From Pseudomonas caspiana (lineage in GTDB: Bacteria > Pseudomonadota > Gammaproteobacteria > Pseudomonadales > Pseudomonadaceae): 64,000 nt of DNA. The notes under the pieces were generated by a model. The model was not told the origin of the DNA, searched no databases, and saw nothing but the letters and a program-made list of their open reading frames with translations. The translations under genes and the position numbers were made by a program. Of the stretch, positions 7,717-15,916 are shown piece after piece. The stretch is taken from the NCBI RefSeq assembly GCF_002158995.1, contig NZ_LOHF01000018.1:62001-126000 (forward strand), written 5' to 3'. Within the stretch, counting starts at the first letter, position 1; every line of letters starts with the position of its first letter.

Positions 7717-8769
7717 TCATGGAGCTAGCCCACCATCGTGCTGGTGATCGCGGTTTGCCATTTCCCCTATGGCTGGGTAGAGGTCTGGCAGCAAGCGTGT
7801 CTGGCTGCCGCCGTGTACGACACCTACGATCTGCGTTGCTTCCAAAGGGAGGGAAGCATCGTTCACGAGTAAAATAGGGCCTCCGCTATGTCCGTGCCTA
7901 TCTTTGCAGTTGGGCAATCCGAGAGCTGGCACGTCCGTTTGAGTCGTGCTCAAGCACCAATACTGCGTTGCGCCCAAGTAGCGTCCTTTCGCGGGATAAC
8001 CAAGCATGTTGACCAAAGGCAGGAGTTCGCTGCCATCATTGATAAAGGGTGCAAAACCGCCACCTACTACTTCCTCGATGCGTGCGCTCAACTGATCAAA
8101 TACGCCTGCGACACCCAGATCATGATCAATCCGGAAGGCCAGCCCTGGATCCTCCTCAAGGTCCGCAGATACATATGATCGACTGATCGGCCATAAACCA
8201 TAAGGCGCCCGTAGATTATCCGTGACAGGGCGGTTGCCGTCATAGGCAGGTACAAACATCAACCTCTGATTCCATTGAAGGGGCGGATGTAGGGTAGCGG
8301 CCATGAAGCAGTGCGCTGCTGCAATAATTAGACGTTTGCTTTGAGACTGTAATACGGAGGCAGTGCAGTGTTTATTTTTTTCAGAAACCGGCTCGAGGAA
8401 AAACAGCTGGCCCGTCACTCGGGAAATTAATTGTTGTGTATACGGCTGGGGCAATTGTGCGTGGCCTTGATCATCGCCGCCAGGCGTCAGGATCGGGCCA
8501 CTGATGGGGGTGTCGCCGTCTTGGTTTTCCTCGCGCTCAGCCTCTTTCATACGCTCCAGTGTCCAGTATTGCAGCGTGGAGATTTTGTTCTGTTGCGAGC
8601 TTCCGATTGCGCCCTCGGCGCGTTTCTCTGCAGCTGCCAGGCTGGTGCCTGACAACGCGCAGACCATCAAGAGTGAATAAGCCCGGTTTCGCATCATTAC
8701 GTTAACCGTTCTCCTGACGCCAAATGGCGCTGCTTGCGCTGCTGATTGATTAATTGTCTTTGAGGTCAT
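7717..8769 (-). CDS. secreted trypsin-like serine protease (S1/V8-like fold)
   Basis: From the chosen start the product is 350 aa. It begins with a short extension and a signal-peptide-like hydrophobic stretch (MMRNRAYSLLMVCALSGTSL, then AAA). The chymotrypsin-fold triad is visible: His in LIIAAAHCF, Asp in RIDHDLGVAG and Ser in RHGHSGGPILL. This makes it a likely active secreted or periplasmic endopeptidase; Cys residues near the His and Ser could form a disulfide. The open frame extends 24 codons further upstream, but the ATG at 8769 has GGGAGCAGGGAA just before it, the same context as the delta-60 gene. A shared upstream box lies 63 bases further up. Substrate unknown. Confidence 0.8.
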   Translation of the reverse strand: MTSKTINQSAAQAAPFGVRRTVNVMMRNRAYSLLMVCALSGTSLAAAEKRAEGAIGSSQQNKISTLQYWTLERMKEAEREENQDGDTPISGPILTPGGDDQGHAQLPQPYTQQLISRVTGQLFFLEPVSEKNKHCTASVLQSQSKRLIIAAAHCFMAATLHPPLQWNQRLMFVPAYDGNRPVTDNLRAPYGLWPISRSYVSADLEEDPGLAFRIDHDLGVAGVFDQLSARIEEVVGGGFAPFINDGSELLPLVNMLGYPAKGRYLGATQYWCLSTTQTDVPALGLPNCKDRHGHSGGPILLVNDASLPLEATQIVGVVHGGSQTRLLPDLYPAIGEMANRDHQHDGGLAP

Positions 8770-8831
8770 TTCCCTGCTCCCTTGGTCCATGATCAGGTAT
8801 TGAGCTTGCCTAATGGGCAGCTCGATACAGC

Positions 8832-8842
8832 GTTTAATCACG
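8832..8842 (-). promoter_or_regulatory. shared upstream box GTGATTAAAC, copy 3
   Basis: Minus-strand CGTGATTAAAC, 63 bases before the chosen ATG of the protease gene. Confidence 0.4.
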
Positions 8843-8941
8843 AGGTAGCAGGGAGGGCAAAGTTTTTCTTGGTATCTGAAAATGGGCGGTTAGCGAGGAT
8901 TGAAATAACAACGGTTTTACGCTGTTACCATGAGCCAATAT

Positions 8942-8971
8942 CAAAAAAGAGAGCCGAAGCTCTCTTTTTTA
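8942..8971. terminator. intrinsic terminator of putA
   Basis: AGAGAGC/GCTCTCT with a TTCG loop (minus strand) is flanked by A and T runs, so it could work in both directions. It lies 17 bases past the putA stop. Confidence 0.85.
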
Positions 8972-8987
8972 ATTGCCAATTAATCCA

Positions 8988-11900
8988 TCAGCCAATAGTC
9001 ATCAAGCTCGCATTACCCCCCGCCGCAGCCGTATTGACGCTCAATGCGCGTTCAATCACCAGACGCTCCAGCGCAACGTTGGTTTCGCCATGGGACAAGC
9101 CGTTGACCCCAACGATGGCGCCGGCGCGTTGGGCCACTTGCTCGCAGACTGCGCGCAGTTGGTCTGAGTCGCCGTGGTGCAGAACTGCGTCGATCAGCAC
9201 TTCATCCTTGGTCCAGTCAGCTACCAGCTTGATGCGCGCCTGGACTTCTTTCGGCAGGCGAGCACGCAGTGGCTTGCTGAGCGAGTTGTCAGGCCAGATC
9301 GCTGTGCTGCCAACCGCCAGAACAGCGGCCAGTTGAACCAGCAGATCGCTTTCTGCTTCGGCCAGACACAGCACGTGCTCACGCGGCAGGATGCTGTAGC
9401 TGTTGCGCTCGCCGGTCGGGCCCGCCAGCAGGCGAGTGATACCGCTTTGCGATTGCACGGCGAACTGGCTGCATAGCTGATCCAGCTCGGGTTGCTGATT
9501 GGCGGTTGCCCAGGTTTTCAGCGCCTGCAAAGGCTGGCTCAGGGCTTCGCGCATGCGGGTGTCTGGCGTGGCAAGCGCGTCACCGCGCACGAACGATTGC
9601 TCGATGGCGTCGACCGGGCGGGTCGAGAGCAGGCGATACAGATACAGCGGCCCGCCTGCTTTTGGACCCGTACCCGACAGGCCTTCACCGCCGAATGGCT
9701 GCACACCTACTACAGCACCGACGATGTTGCGGTTAACGTAAACGTTGCCCGCGTTGACGTTGTCGATGACCTTGGCAATCGTTTCGTCGATACGGGTGTG
9801 CACACCGAGGGTCAGACCGTAACCGGAAGCGTTGATCTGGCCGATCAACTGGTCCAGTTCCTTGCGCTTGTAGCGAACCACGTGCAGCACCGGGCCGAAG
9901 ATCTCGCGTTGCAGCTCGTCGAAGCTTTCCAGCTCAATCAGGGTTGGCATCACGTAGGTGCCGCGCTTGATTTCGTCGCTGTCGGCAATGGCGACTTGAT
10001 AAACCGTACGGCCTTTGTCGCGCATGCCCTGGATGTGCTTGTCGATCCCAGCTTTGGCTTCGGCGTCGATCACCGGGCCGATGTCTACGGACAGGCGCTC
10101 CGGGTTACCGAGACGGCATTCAGCCATGGCCCCTTTGAGCATTTCGATCACGCGGTCGGCGGAGTCTTCCTGCAGGCATAGCACGCGCAGGGCCGAGCAG
10201 CGTTGGCCGGCGCTGTCGAACGCGGAAGAGACCACGTCGATGACCACTTGCTCAGTGAGCGCCGAGGAGTCGACGATCATCGCGTTCTGGCCACCGGTTT
10301 CCGCGATTAGCGGGATTGGACGGCCTTGCGCATCAAGGCGACCGGCAATGTTGCGTTGCAGCAGACGAGCGACTTCAGTGGAGCCGGTGAACATCACGCC
10401 CTTGACGCGTTCATCGCCGACCAACCGGGCGCCGACGGTTTCGCCACGGCCGGGTAGCAATTGCAGCACGCCTTCCGGGATGCCCGCTTCGAGCAGAATG
10501 CGAACGGCTTGTGCGGCGACCAGTGGCGTTTGTTCAGCAGGTTTGGCCAACACCGGGTTACCGGCGGCCAGCGCAGCGGCAACTTGACCGCTGAAGATTG
10601 CCAGCGGGAAGTTCCACGGGCTGATACACACCACTGGTCCCAGCGGACGATGGGCGTCGTTGCTGAAATCGTTGCGTGCCTGCACGGCGTAGTAGCGCAG
10701 GAAGTCCACAGCTTCGCGGACTTCAGCGATGGCGTTGGCGAAGGTTTTGCCTGCTTCACGAGCCAGCAGGCCCATCAGCGGCTGGATTTCAGCTTCCATC
10801 AGGTCGGCGGCGCGCTCCAGAATTGCAGCGCGCTCGGCGGGTGGCGTGGCTTGCCAGATCGGCCCGGAACTCAAAGCGCAAAGCAGGGCGTTATCGACAT
10901 CTTCCAGGCTGGCTTCCTGCACATGACCGACCACATCGCGCAGGTCGGATGGATTCAGCAGCGGGGTCGTCGAGCCTTCACTGGCGGGGCTTCCGAGCAT
11001 TGGCGCCGCTTTCCAGTCGTTGTGCGCGGTGGCCAGCAGGGCGGAAGACAGCGAGCCCAGACGGTGTTCGTTGGCCAGGTCGATGCCGCTGGAGTTGGCG
11101 CGCTCCGAGCCATATAGGTCACGCGGCAGCGGAATGCGCGGGTGCGGCAGGCCAAAGCCGCCTTCCTGAGTCGCCATGCGCTCGATGCTGGCCACTGGAT
11201 CAGCCACCAGCTCCTGAATGGAGATGGACTGATCGGCAATCCGGTTGACGAAAGACGTGTTAGCGCCGTTTTCCAGGAGGCGACGCACCAGGTAAGCCAG
11301 CAGTGTTTCGTGTGTGCCTACCGGTGCATACACGCGGCACGGTCGGTTCAGCTTGCCATCGGCAACCTTGCCCACCACTTGCTCGTAAAGCGGTTCGCCC
11401 ATGCCGTGCAGGCACTGGAATTCGTACTGGCCGGGGTAATAGTTCTGACCGGCGATATGGTAAATGGCCGACAGCGTATGGGCGTTGTGCGTGGCGAACT
11501 GCGGATAGATGACTTCCGGCACCGACAGCAGTTTGCGTGCGCAGGCAATGTACGAAACGTCGGTGTACACCTTGCGGGTATAGACCGGATAGCCTTCCAG
11601 ACCTTCGACCTGGGCACGCTTGATTTCGCTGTCCCAATACGCGCCTTTCACCAGACGAATCATCAGGCGGTGGCGGCTGCGACGGGCCAGATCAATCACG
11701 TAGTCGATCACATACGGGCAGCGTTTCTGGTAAGCCTGAATCACGAAGCCGATGCCGTTCCAGCCGGTCAGTTGCGGCTCGAAGCACAGGCGTTCAAGCA
11801 GGTCCAGCGACAGCTCAAGGCGATCGGCTTCCTCTGCGTCGATGTTCAGCCCGATATCGTATTGCTTGGCCAGCAGCGTCAGCGACAGCAGGCGCGGGTA

Positions 11901-12941
11901 CAGCTCCTCCATCACGCGCTCGTACTGGGCGCGGCTGTAACGCGGGTGCAGCGCCGACAGCTTGATGGAAATGCCCGGGCCTTCGTAAATGCCACGGCCA
12001 TGAGACGCTTTGCCGATGGAGTGGATCGCCTGCTCGTAAGAGGCCAGGTATTTCTGTGCGTCGTGCTCGGTCAGTGCGGCTTCGCCGAGCATGTCGTAGG
12101 AATAACGGAAGCCTTTGGCTTCGAAGCGGCTGGCGTTGGCCAGGGCTTCACCGATGGTTTCACCGGTGACGAATTGCTCGCCCATCAGGCGCATGGCCAT
12201 GTCCACGCCTTTGCGGATCATGGGCTCGCCGCTCTTGCCGATGATGCGGCTCAGGGAGGACGTCAGCCCGGCTTCGTTGTGAGTCGCAACCAGTTTGCCG
12301 GTCAGCAGCAGGCCCCAGGTCGCAGCGTTGACGAACAGCGAAGGGCTGTTGCCCAAATGCGGATGCCAGTTGCCGGTGCTGATCTTGTCGCGGATCAAGG
12401 CGTCGCGAGTGCCTTTATCCGGGATGCGCAGCAGCGCCTCGGCCAGGCACATCAAAGCGACGCCTTCCTGAGAAGAAAGCGAAAATTCTTGCAGAAGGCC
12501 CTGAACAATTCCCGCACGGCCGCCTGCGCTCTTCTGATTGCGCAGTTTCTCGGCGATGGTTGCCGCGAGCTTGTTGGTGGCGTCGGCCATCGGTGCAGGC
12601 AGTCGCGCCTGTTCGATGAGCATCGGCACTACTTCGGGTTCCGGACGACGATAAGCCGCAGTGATCGCCGCGCGCAGTACCGATTGCGGCAAGATGCTTT
12701 CCGCGAACTCCAGGAAGCACTGGTGAGCGGTGTCCACGGGCAGTTCGCCGTGATCATCGCCATCTTTGCTTGCGGTGCCATTGAGTTCAGAAAGGGTTGC
12801 ACCACCTTCGAGCTTTTCCAGGTAATTGAAGATTGCCTGTTTGATAAGCCAGTGCGGAGTCCGGTCAATAGACTGGGCAGCTGCCTTCAATCGCTCGCGG
12901 GTCGGGTCGTCGAGTTTGACACCCAGGGTGGTGGTCGCCAT
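8988..12941 (-). CDS. putA: bifunctional proline dehydrogenase / P5C dehydrogenase and transcriptional repressor
   Basis: This is a full-length PutA of 1,317 aa. Residues 1-50 form a ribbon-helix-helix DNA-binding domain (TTLGVKLDDPTRERLKAAAQ). The FAD-dependent proline dehydrogenase barrel follows (about 230-570; EGPGISIKLSALHPRY, NIDAEEADRLELSLDL, RLVKGAYWDSEIKRAQ). The aldehyde dehydrogenase domain (about 650-1100) has its catalytic Glu in AETGGQNAMIVDSS and catalytic Cys in FDSAGQRCSALR; a C-terminal domain completes it. PutA oxidises proline to glutamate at the membrane and, when proline is scarce, represses put genes. putP is divergent, and four GTTGCA boxes lie in the gap, as expected for autoregulation. 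The gene ends at a strong terminator. Confidence 0.97.
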   Translation of the reverse strand: MATTTLGVKLDDPTRERLKAAAQSIDRTPHWLIKQAIFNYLEKLEGGATLSELNGTASKDGDDHGELPVDTAHQCFLEFAESILPQSVLRAAITAAYRRPEPEVVPMLIEQARLPAPMADATNKLAATIAEKLRNQKSAGGRAGIVQGLLQEFSLSSQEGVALMCLAEALLRIPDKGTRDALIRDKISTGNWHPHLGNSPSLFVNAATWGLLLTGKLVATHNEAGLTSSLSRIIGKSGEPMIRKGVDMAMRLMGEQFVTGETIGEALANASRFEAKGFRYSYDMLGEAALTEHDAQKYLASYEQAIHSIGKASHGRGIYEGPGISIKLSALHPRYSRAQYERVMEELYPRLLSLTLLAKQYDIGLNIDAEEADRLELSLDLLERLCFEPQLTGWNGIGFVIQAYQKRCPYVIDYVIDLARRSRHRLMIRLVKGAYWDSEIKRAQVEGLEGYPVYTRKVYTDVSYIACARKLLSVPEVIYPQFATHNAHTLSAIYHIAGQNYYPGQYEFQCLHGMGEPLYEQVVGKVADGKLNRPCRVYAPVGTHETLLAYLVRRLLENGANTSFVNRIADQSISIQELVADPVASIERMATQEGGFGLPHPRIPLPRDLYGSERANSSGIDLANEHRLGSLSSALLATAHNDWKAAPMLGSPASEGSTTPLLNPSDLRDVVGHVQEASLEDVDNALLCALSSGPIWQATPPAERAAILERAADLMEAEIQPLMGLLAREAGKTFANAIAEVREAVDFLRYYAVQARNDFSNDAHRPLGPVVCISPWNFPLAIFSGQVAAALAAGNPVLAKPAEQTPLVAAQAVRILLEAGIPEGVLQLLPGRGETVGARLVGDERVKGVMFTGSTEVARLLQRNIAGRLDAQGRPIPLIAETGGQNAMIVDSSALTEQVVIDVVSSAFDSAGQRCSALRVLCLQEDSADRVIEMLKGAMAECRLGNPERLSVDIGPVIDAEAKAGIDKHIQGMRDKGRTVYQVAIADSDEIKRGTYVMPTLIELESFDELQREIFGPVLHVVRYKRKELDQLIGQINASGYGLTLGVHTRIDETIAKVIDNVNAGNVYVNRNIVGAVVGVQPFGGEGLSGTGPKAGGPLYLYRLLSTRPVDAIEQSFVRGDALATPDTRMREALSQPLQALKTWATANQQPELDQLCSQFAVQSQSGITRLLAGPTGERNSYSILPREHVLCLAEAESDLLVQLAAVLAVGSTAIWPDNSLSKPLRARLPKEVQARIKLVADWTKDEVLIDAVLHHGDSDQLRAVCEQVAQRAGAIVGVNGLSHGETNVALERLVIERALSVNTAAAGGNASLMTIG

Positions 12942-13330
12942 GTGCAGTCCTCATCGTGCCACTGTGAATGTGGCCTTGGTTGTCGGACAAGATTAGCTAT
13001 GAGTGGGTGAGGGTGCAACCGGGTGCAACCCTTTTCTTCATGAATATTTTCGATGTTTTCCAGGCCGTAACCAACGGCCGGTAAACGTGCACAATCACAG
13101 TGCCAAGGGGCTGACGAAAGGTGTATGCGGCTCTGGAACGGGGCGCAACGCGAGAGATTGAGAGATTACTCATGGCTGGGTGCAACTTTTTGTCGGTAAA
13201 TAGGTTGCACCTTTGGCGGCAGGTTGAATAGGATGCTCCGCTTTGGTGCGAGAACGATCAAGAATCGTTCGCGTGGGACTGGCTTATTGACGGTCCCACT
13301 CAATAAAAACAATGCCTAGGCGAAATCCCC
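12942..13330. promoter_or_regulatory. putA-putP control region with four GTTGCA boxes
   Basis: The 389-base divergent gap has no gene. It contains TGCAAC at 13014-13019, 13024-13029 and 13181-13186, and GTTGCA at 13204-13209. The first two are ten bases apart, one helical turn. GTTGCA is the core motif reported for the PutA ribbon-helix-helix domain in enteric bacteria, so these are candidate PutA operators. The -10/-35 positions could not be assigned with confidence. Confidence 0.55.
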
Positions 13331-14821
13331 ATGAGTGTCAGCAATCCCACCCTGATCACATTCGTAATCTACATCGCAGCAATGGTGCTGATCGGCCTGA
13401 TGGCTTATCGCTCAACCAATAATCTTTCGGACTATATTCTGGGCGGTCGCAGCCTGGGCAGCGTTGTAACGGCGCTGTCGGCAGGTGCTTCGGACATGAG
13501 CGGCTGGCTGTTGATGGGTTTGCCGGGCGCGATCTATATGTCGGGTCTGTCGGAAAGCTGGATCGCCATCGGCCTTATCGTCGGTGCTTATCTGAACTGG
13601 CTGTTTGTGGCCGGTCGCTTGCGCGTACAGACCGAGCACAACGGCGATGCGCTGACCCTGCCGGATTACTTCACCAGTCGTTTTGAAGATAAAAGCGGTC
13701 TTCTGCGAGTGATCTCTGCAGTGGTGATTCTGGTGTTCTTCACTATTTATTGCGCGTCGGGCATTGTCGCCGGTGCGCGGTTGTTCGAAAGCACCTTCGG
13801 CATGTCCTACGAAACTGCGCTGTGGGCGGGGGCTGCGGCAACCATCGCTTACACCTTTGTAGGTGGATTCCTGGCGGTGAGCTGGACGGATACCGTTCAG
13901 GCCACGCTGATGATCTTCGCGTTGATCCTGACGCCCATCATTGTGCTGCTGGCAACGGGTGGAGTTGATGCAACCTTCCTGGCCATCGAAGCCAAGGATC
14001 CGGCCAACTTTGACATGTTCCGCAACACCAGCATCATCGGCATCATTTCCCTGATGGGCTGGGGCCTGGGCTACTTTGGCCAGCCGCACATTCTGGCGCG
14101 CTTCATGGCAGCGGATTCGGTGAAGTCCATTGCCAGTGCACGTCGCATTTCCATGACCTGGATGATCCTCTGCCTGGGCGGTACGGTCGCGGCGGGCTTC
14201 TTCGGTATTGCTTACTTCTCGGCGCACCCGGAAGTTGCCGGTCCGGTGACTGAAAACCCTGAGCGTGTGTTCATCGAGCTGGCCAAGTTGCTGTTCAACC
14301 CATGGGTGACCGGCGTGTTGCTTTCGGCGATTCTGGCAGCGGTGATGAGCACTTTGAGCTGCCAGTTGCTGGTGTGCTCAAGCGCGCTGACTGAAGACTT
14401 CTACAAAGCCTTTTTGCGTAAAAACGCTTCGCAGAAGGAACTGGTCTGGGTCGGTCGCGCGATGGTGTTGCTGATCGCGATCATTTCCATCCTGCTGGCT
14501 GCCGATCCGAACAACCGTGTGTTGGGGCTGGTGAGTTACGCCTGGGCCGGTTTCGGTGCAGCATTTGGTCCGGTGGTTTTGATCTCGGTACTGTGGAAAG
14601 GCATGACCCGCAACGGCGCCCTGGCGGGCGTGCTGGTTGGCGCGATCACTGTGATCGTCTGGAAGCAGTTGGGGATCTGGGGGCTGTACGAAATCATTCC
14701 GGGCTTCCTGTTCGCCAGCATCGCCATCGTCGTGTTCAGCCTGCTGGGCAAAGGGCCGTCGACGGGCATGCAGACGCGTTTTGAGCTGGCAGAGAAAGAG
14801 TTCAAGGCAGCGAGCCATTGA
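13331..14821 (+). CDS. putP: sodium/proline symporter
   Basis: This 496-aa inner-membrane protein of the SSS family matches PutP in length and sequence (about 13 hydrophobic segments). Recognisable regions are NNLSDYILGGRSLGSVVTAL, SAGASDMSGWLLMGLPGAIY and GWGLGYFGQPHILARFMAA, the last typical of PutP. It imports proline with Na+, feeding PutA, which is divergent. The start has GAAATCCCC upstream, a weak Shine-Dalgarno. Regulation by PutA through the GTTGCA boxes upstream is inferred. Confidence 0.96.
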   Translation: MSVSNPTLITFVIYIAAMVLIGLMAYRSTNNLSDYILGGRSLGSVVTALSAGASDMSGWLLMGLPGAIYMSGLSESWIAIGLIVGAYLNWLFVAGRLRVQTEHNGDALTLPDYFTSRFEDKSGLLRVISAVVILVFFTIYCASGIVAGARLFESTFGMSYETALWAGAAATIAYTFVGGFLAVSWTDTVQATLMIFALILTPIIVLLATGGVDATFLAIEAKDPANFDMFRNTSIIGIISLMGWGLGYFGQPHILARFMAADSVKSIASARRISMTWMILCLGGTVAAGFFGIAYFSAHPEVAGPVTENPERVFIELAKLLFNPWVTGVLLSAILAAVMSTLSCQLLVCSSALTEDFYKAFLRKNASQKELVWVGRAMVLLIAIISILLAADPNNRVLGLVSYAWAGFGAAFGPVVLISVLWKGMTRNGALAGVLVGAITVIVWKQLGIWGLYEIIPGFLFASIAIVVFSLLGKGPSTGMQTRFELAEKEFKAASH

Positions 14822-14835
14822 GTTGAAATGATGTT

Positions 14836-14926
14836 CTGTAGGAGCGCACGAGCAACGCGAGGCCGCGATCGCGCTGTATCAGGCAGACCGCTATCGCTGC
14901 CTCGCCTTGCTCGTGAACTCCTACAG
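14836..14926. repeat. REPIN, family C (TGTAGGAGCGCACGAGCAA type)
   Basis: Inverted arms CTGTAGGAGCGCACGAGCAA and TTGCTCGTGAACTCCTACAG lie between the convergent 3' ends of putP and the alginate lyase gene. A second copy is at 57591-57680. Confidence 0.85.
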
Positions 14927-14952
14927 ATTTTTGGGCTGTCAGGTATACAGCG

Positions 14953-15624
14953 CTAAATCTTGTTGTGATCAATATCCAGCTTGTAGAAGGTGGCCTTGCC
15001 GCCTTCGCTGCTGTAGCCCTTGTTGTCCTGCACGTAAACCCCTGCCTTGAAGTACAGCGGCTTGTCCCGCCAGGAGGCGCTGATCGGGCTGCTCCAGTTC
15101 TGGCCTCTCGCGCTGACGCTTAGATCACCTCCGGGGCTGAGGTGAATCTTGTAATTGAAGCGCTCATTGAGCGGCACGCCTTCAGCGATCTTGATGACGC
15201 GACTTTTATCGTCGTCATAACGCTTACGGACCTTGGCAACGATGTTTCCCGTCTTGGTCTCTTCCTTGTACTGATACTCAACCTTGAGCATCGGCTCGGT
15301 GCTTTCATAGGCGTGTATCTGGCCGATCACGATCTTGCCGGAAGAGGGCACCTGATTAACTTCCAGCGTTGCATCGAGAAAGTTGTCAGCTTGCGGATAC
15401 ATCCAGTTATGCAGCGTGCCGTCGGCCCAGGTTTCGCGCAATTCACTGCGCGGGTATTTGGCGTTGGCTGTTTTCGAACCGGTTACGGGTGACCAGAAGA
15501 AGATGTAACCCGATTCGGAACGAAAATATTTGCCGTCGTACCCTTTCTTCAGTTGGGACGTCTCGATTGTTTTGGGGGGCGAACCCACAGGAATACTTAG
15601 ATTCCACGAAGCCATGTCTACCAT
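14953..15624 (-). CDS. polysaccharide lyase family 7 protein (alginate lyase)
   Basis: From the chosen start the protein is 223 aa, a single PL7 jelly-roll domain. The three hallmark regions are present: RSELRE (about residue 58), QIH (about 100; the His is catalytic in the family) and YFKAGVYVQ near the C-terminus, whose Tyr acts as acid/base. PL7 enzymes cleave alginate by beta-elimination. No signal peptide is visible, so it may act in the cytoplasm or leave by another route; I recall similar signal-less PL7 proteins in Pseudomonas (PA1167 type). The frame extends eight codons upstream, but MVDMASWNLSIP has a GGAAA nine bases before it. It is convergent with putP. Confidence 0.85.
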   Translation of the reverse strand: MVDMASWNLSIPVGSPPKTIETSQLKKGYDGKYFRSESGYIFFWSPVTGSKTANAKYPRSELRETWADGTLHNWMYPQADNFLDATLEVNQVPSSGKIVIGQIHAYESTEPMLKVEYQYKEETKTGNIVAKVRKRYDDDKSRVIKIAEGVPLNERFNYKIHLSPGGDLSVSARGQNWSSPISASWRDKPLYFKAGVYVQDNKGYSSEGGKATFYKLDIDHNKI

Positions 15625-15916
15625 GTGATGTTTTCCAATATGTCGCATTGCCAGTAATAGGCGTCTAAGTCAAGCCTTTGCGGGTTGTTGTTATACGTTC
15701 TCAATAACGATGTGTTAATGCCTGATTGCCGAACGGATGACGTCAAAGTGCTGTCACATTGGCTGTAGGGCATGTGCTCAGTGGCCTGTAGGAAATGACC
15801 GTTAGTCGGTTAGATGTGAACTTTAGAGACAGCTGTCACAAAGCTATCTCCGGTTTTCGTCAGAGCCGACTAGAGTTACGCCGATTGGAAATCAAAAACG
15901 ATGGTCTAAGGATCTC

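Noticed and set aside
11142..13010. 622-aa plus-strand open frame
   Set aside because: Antisense to putA, with the composition of a shadow frame (His/Gln/Val-rich).
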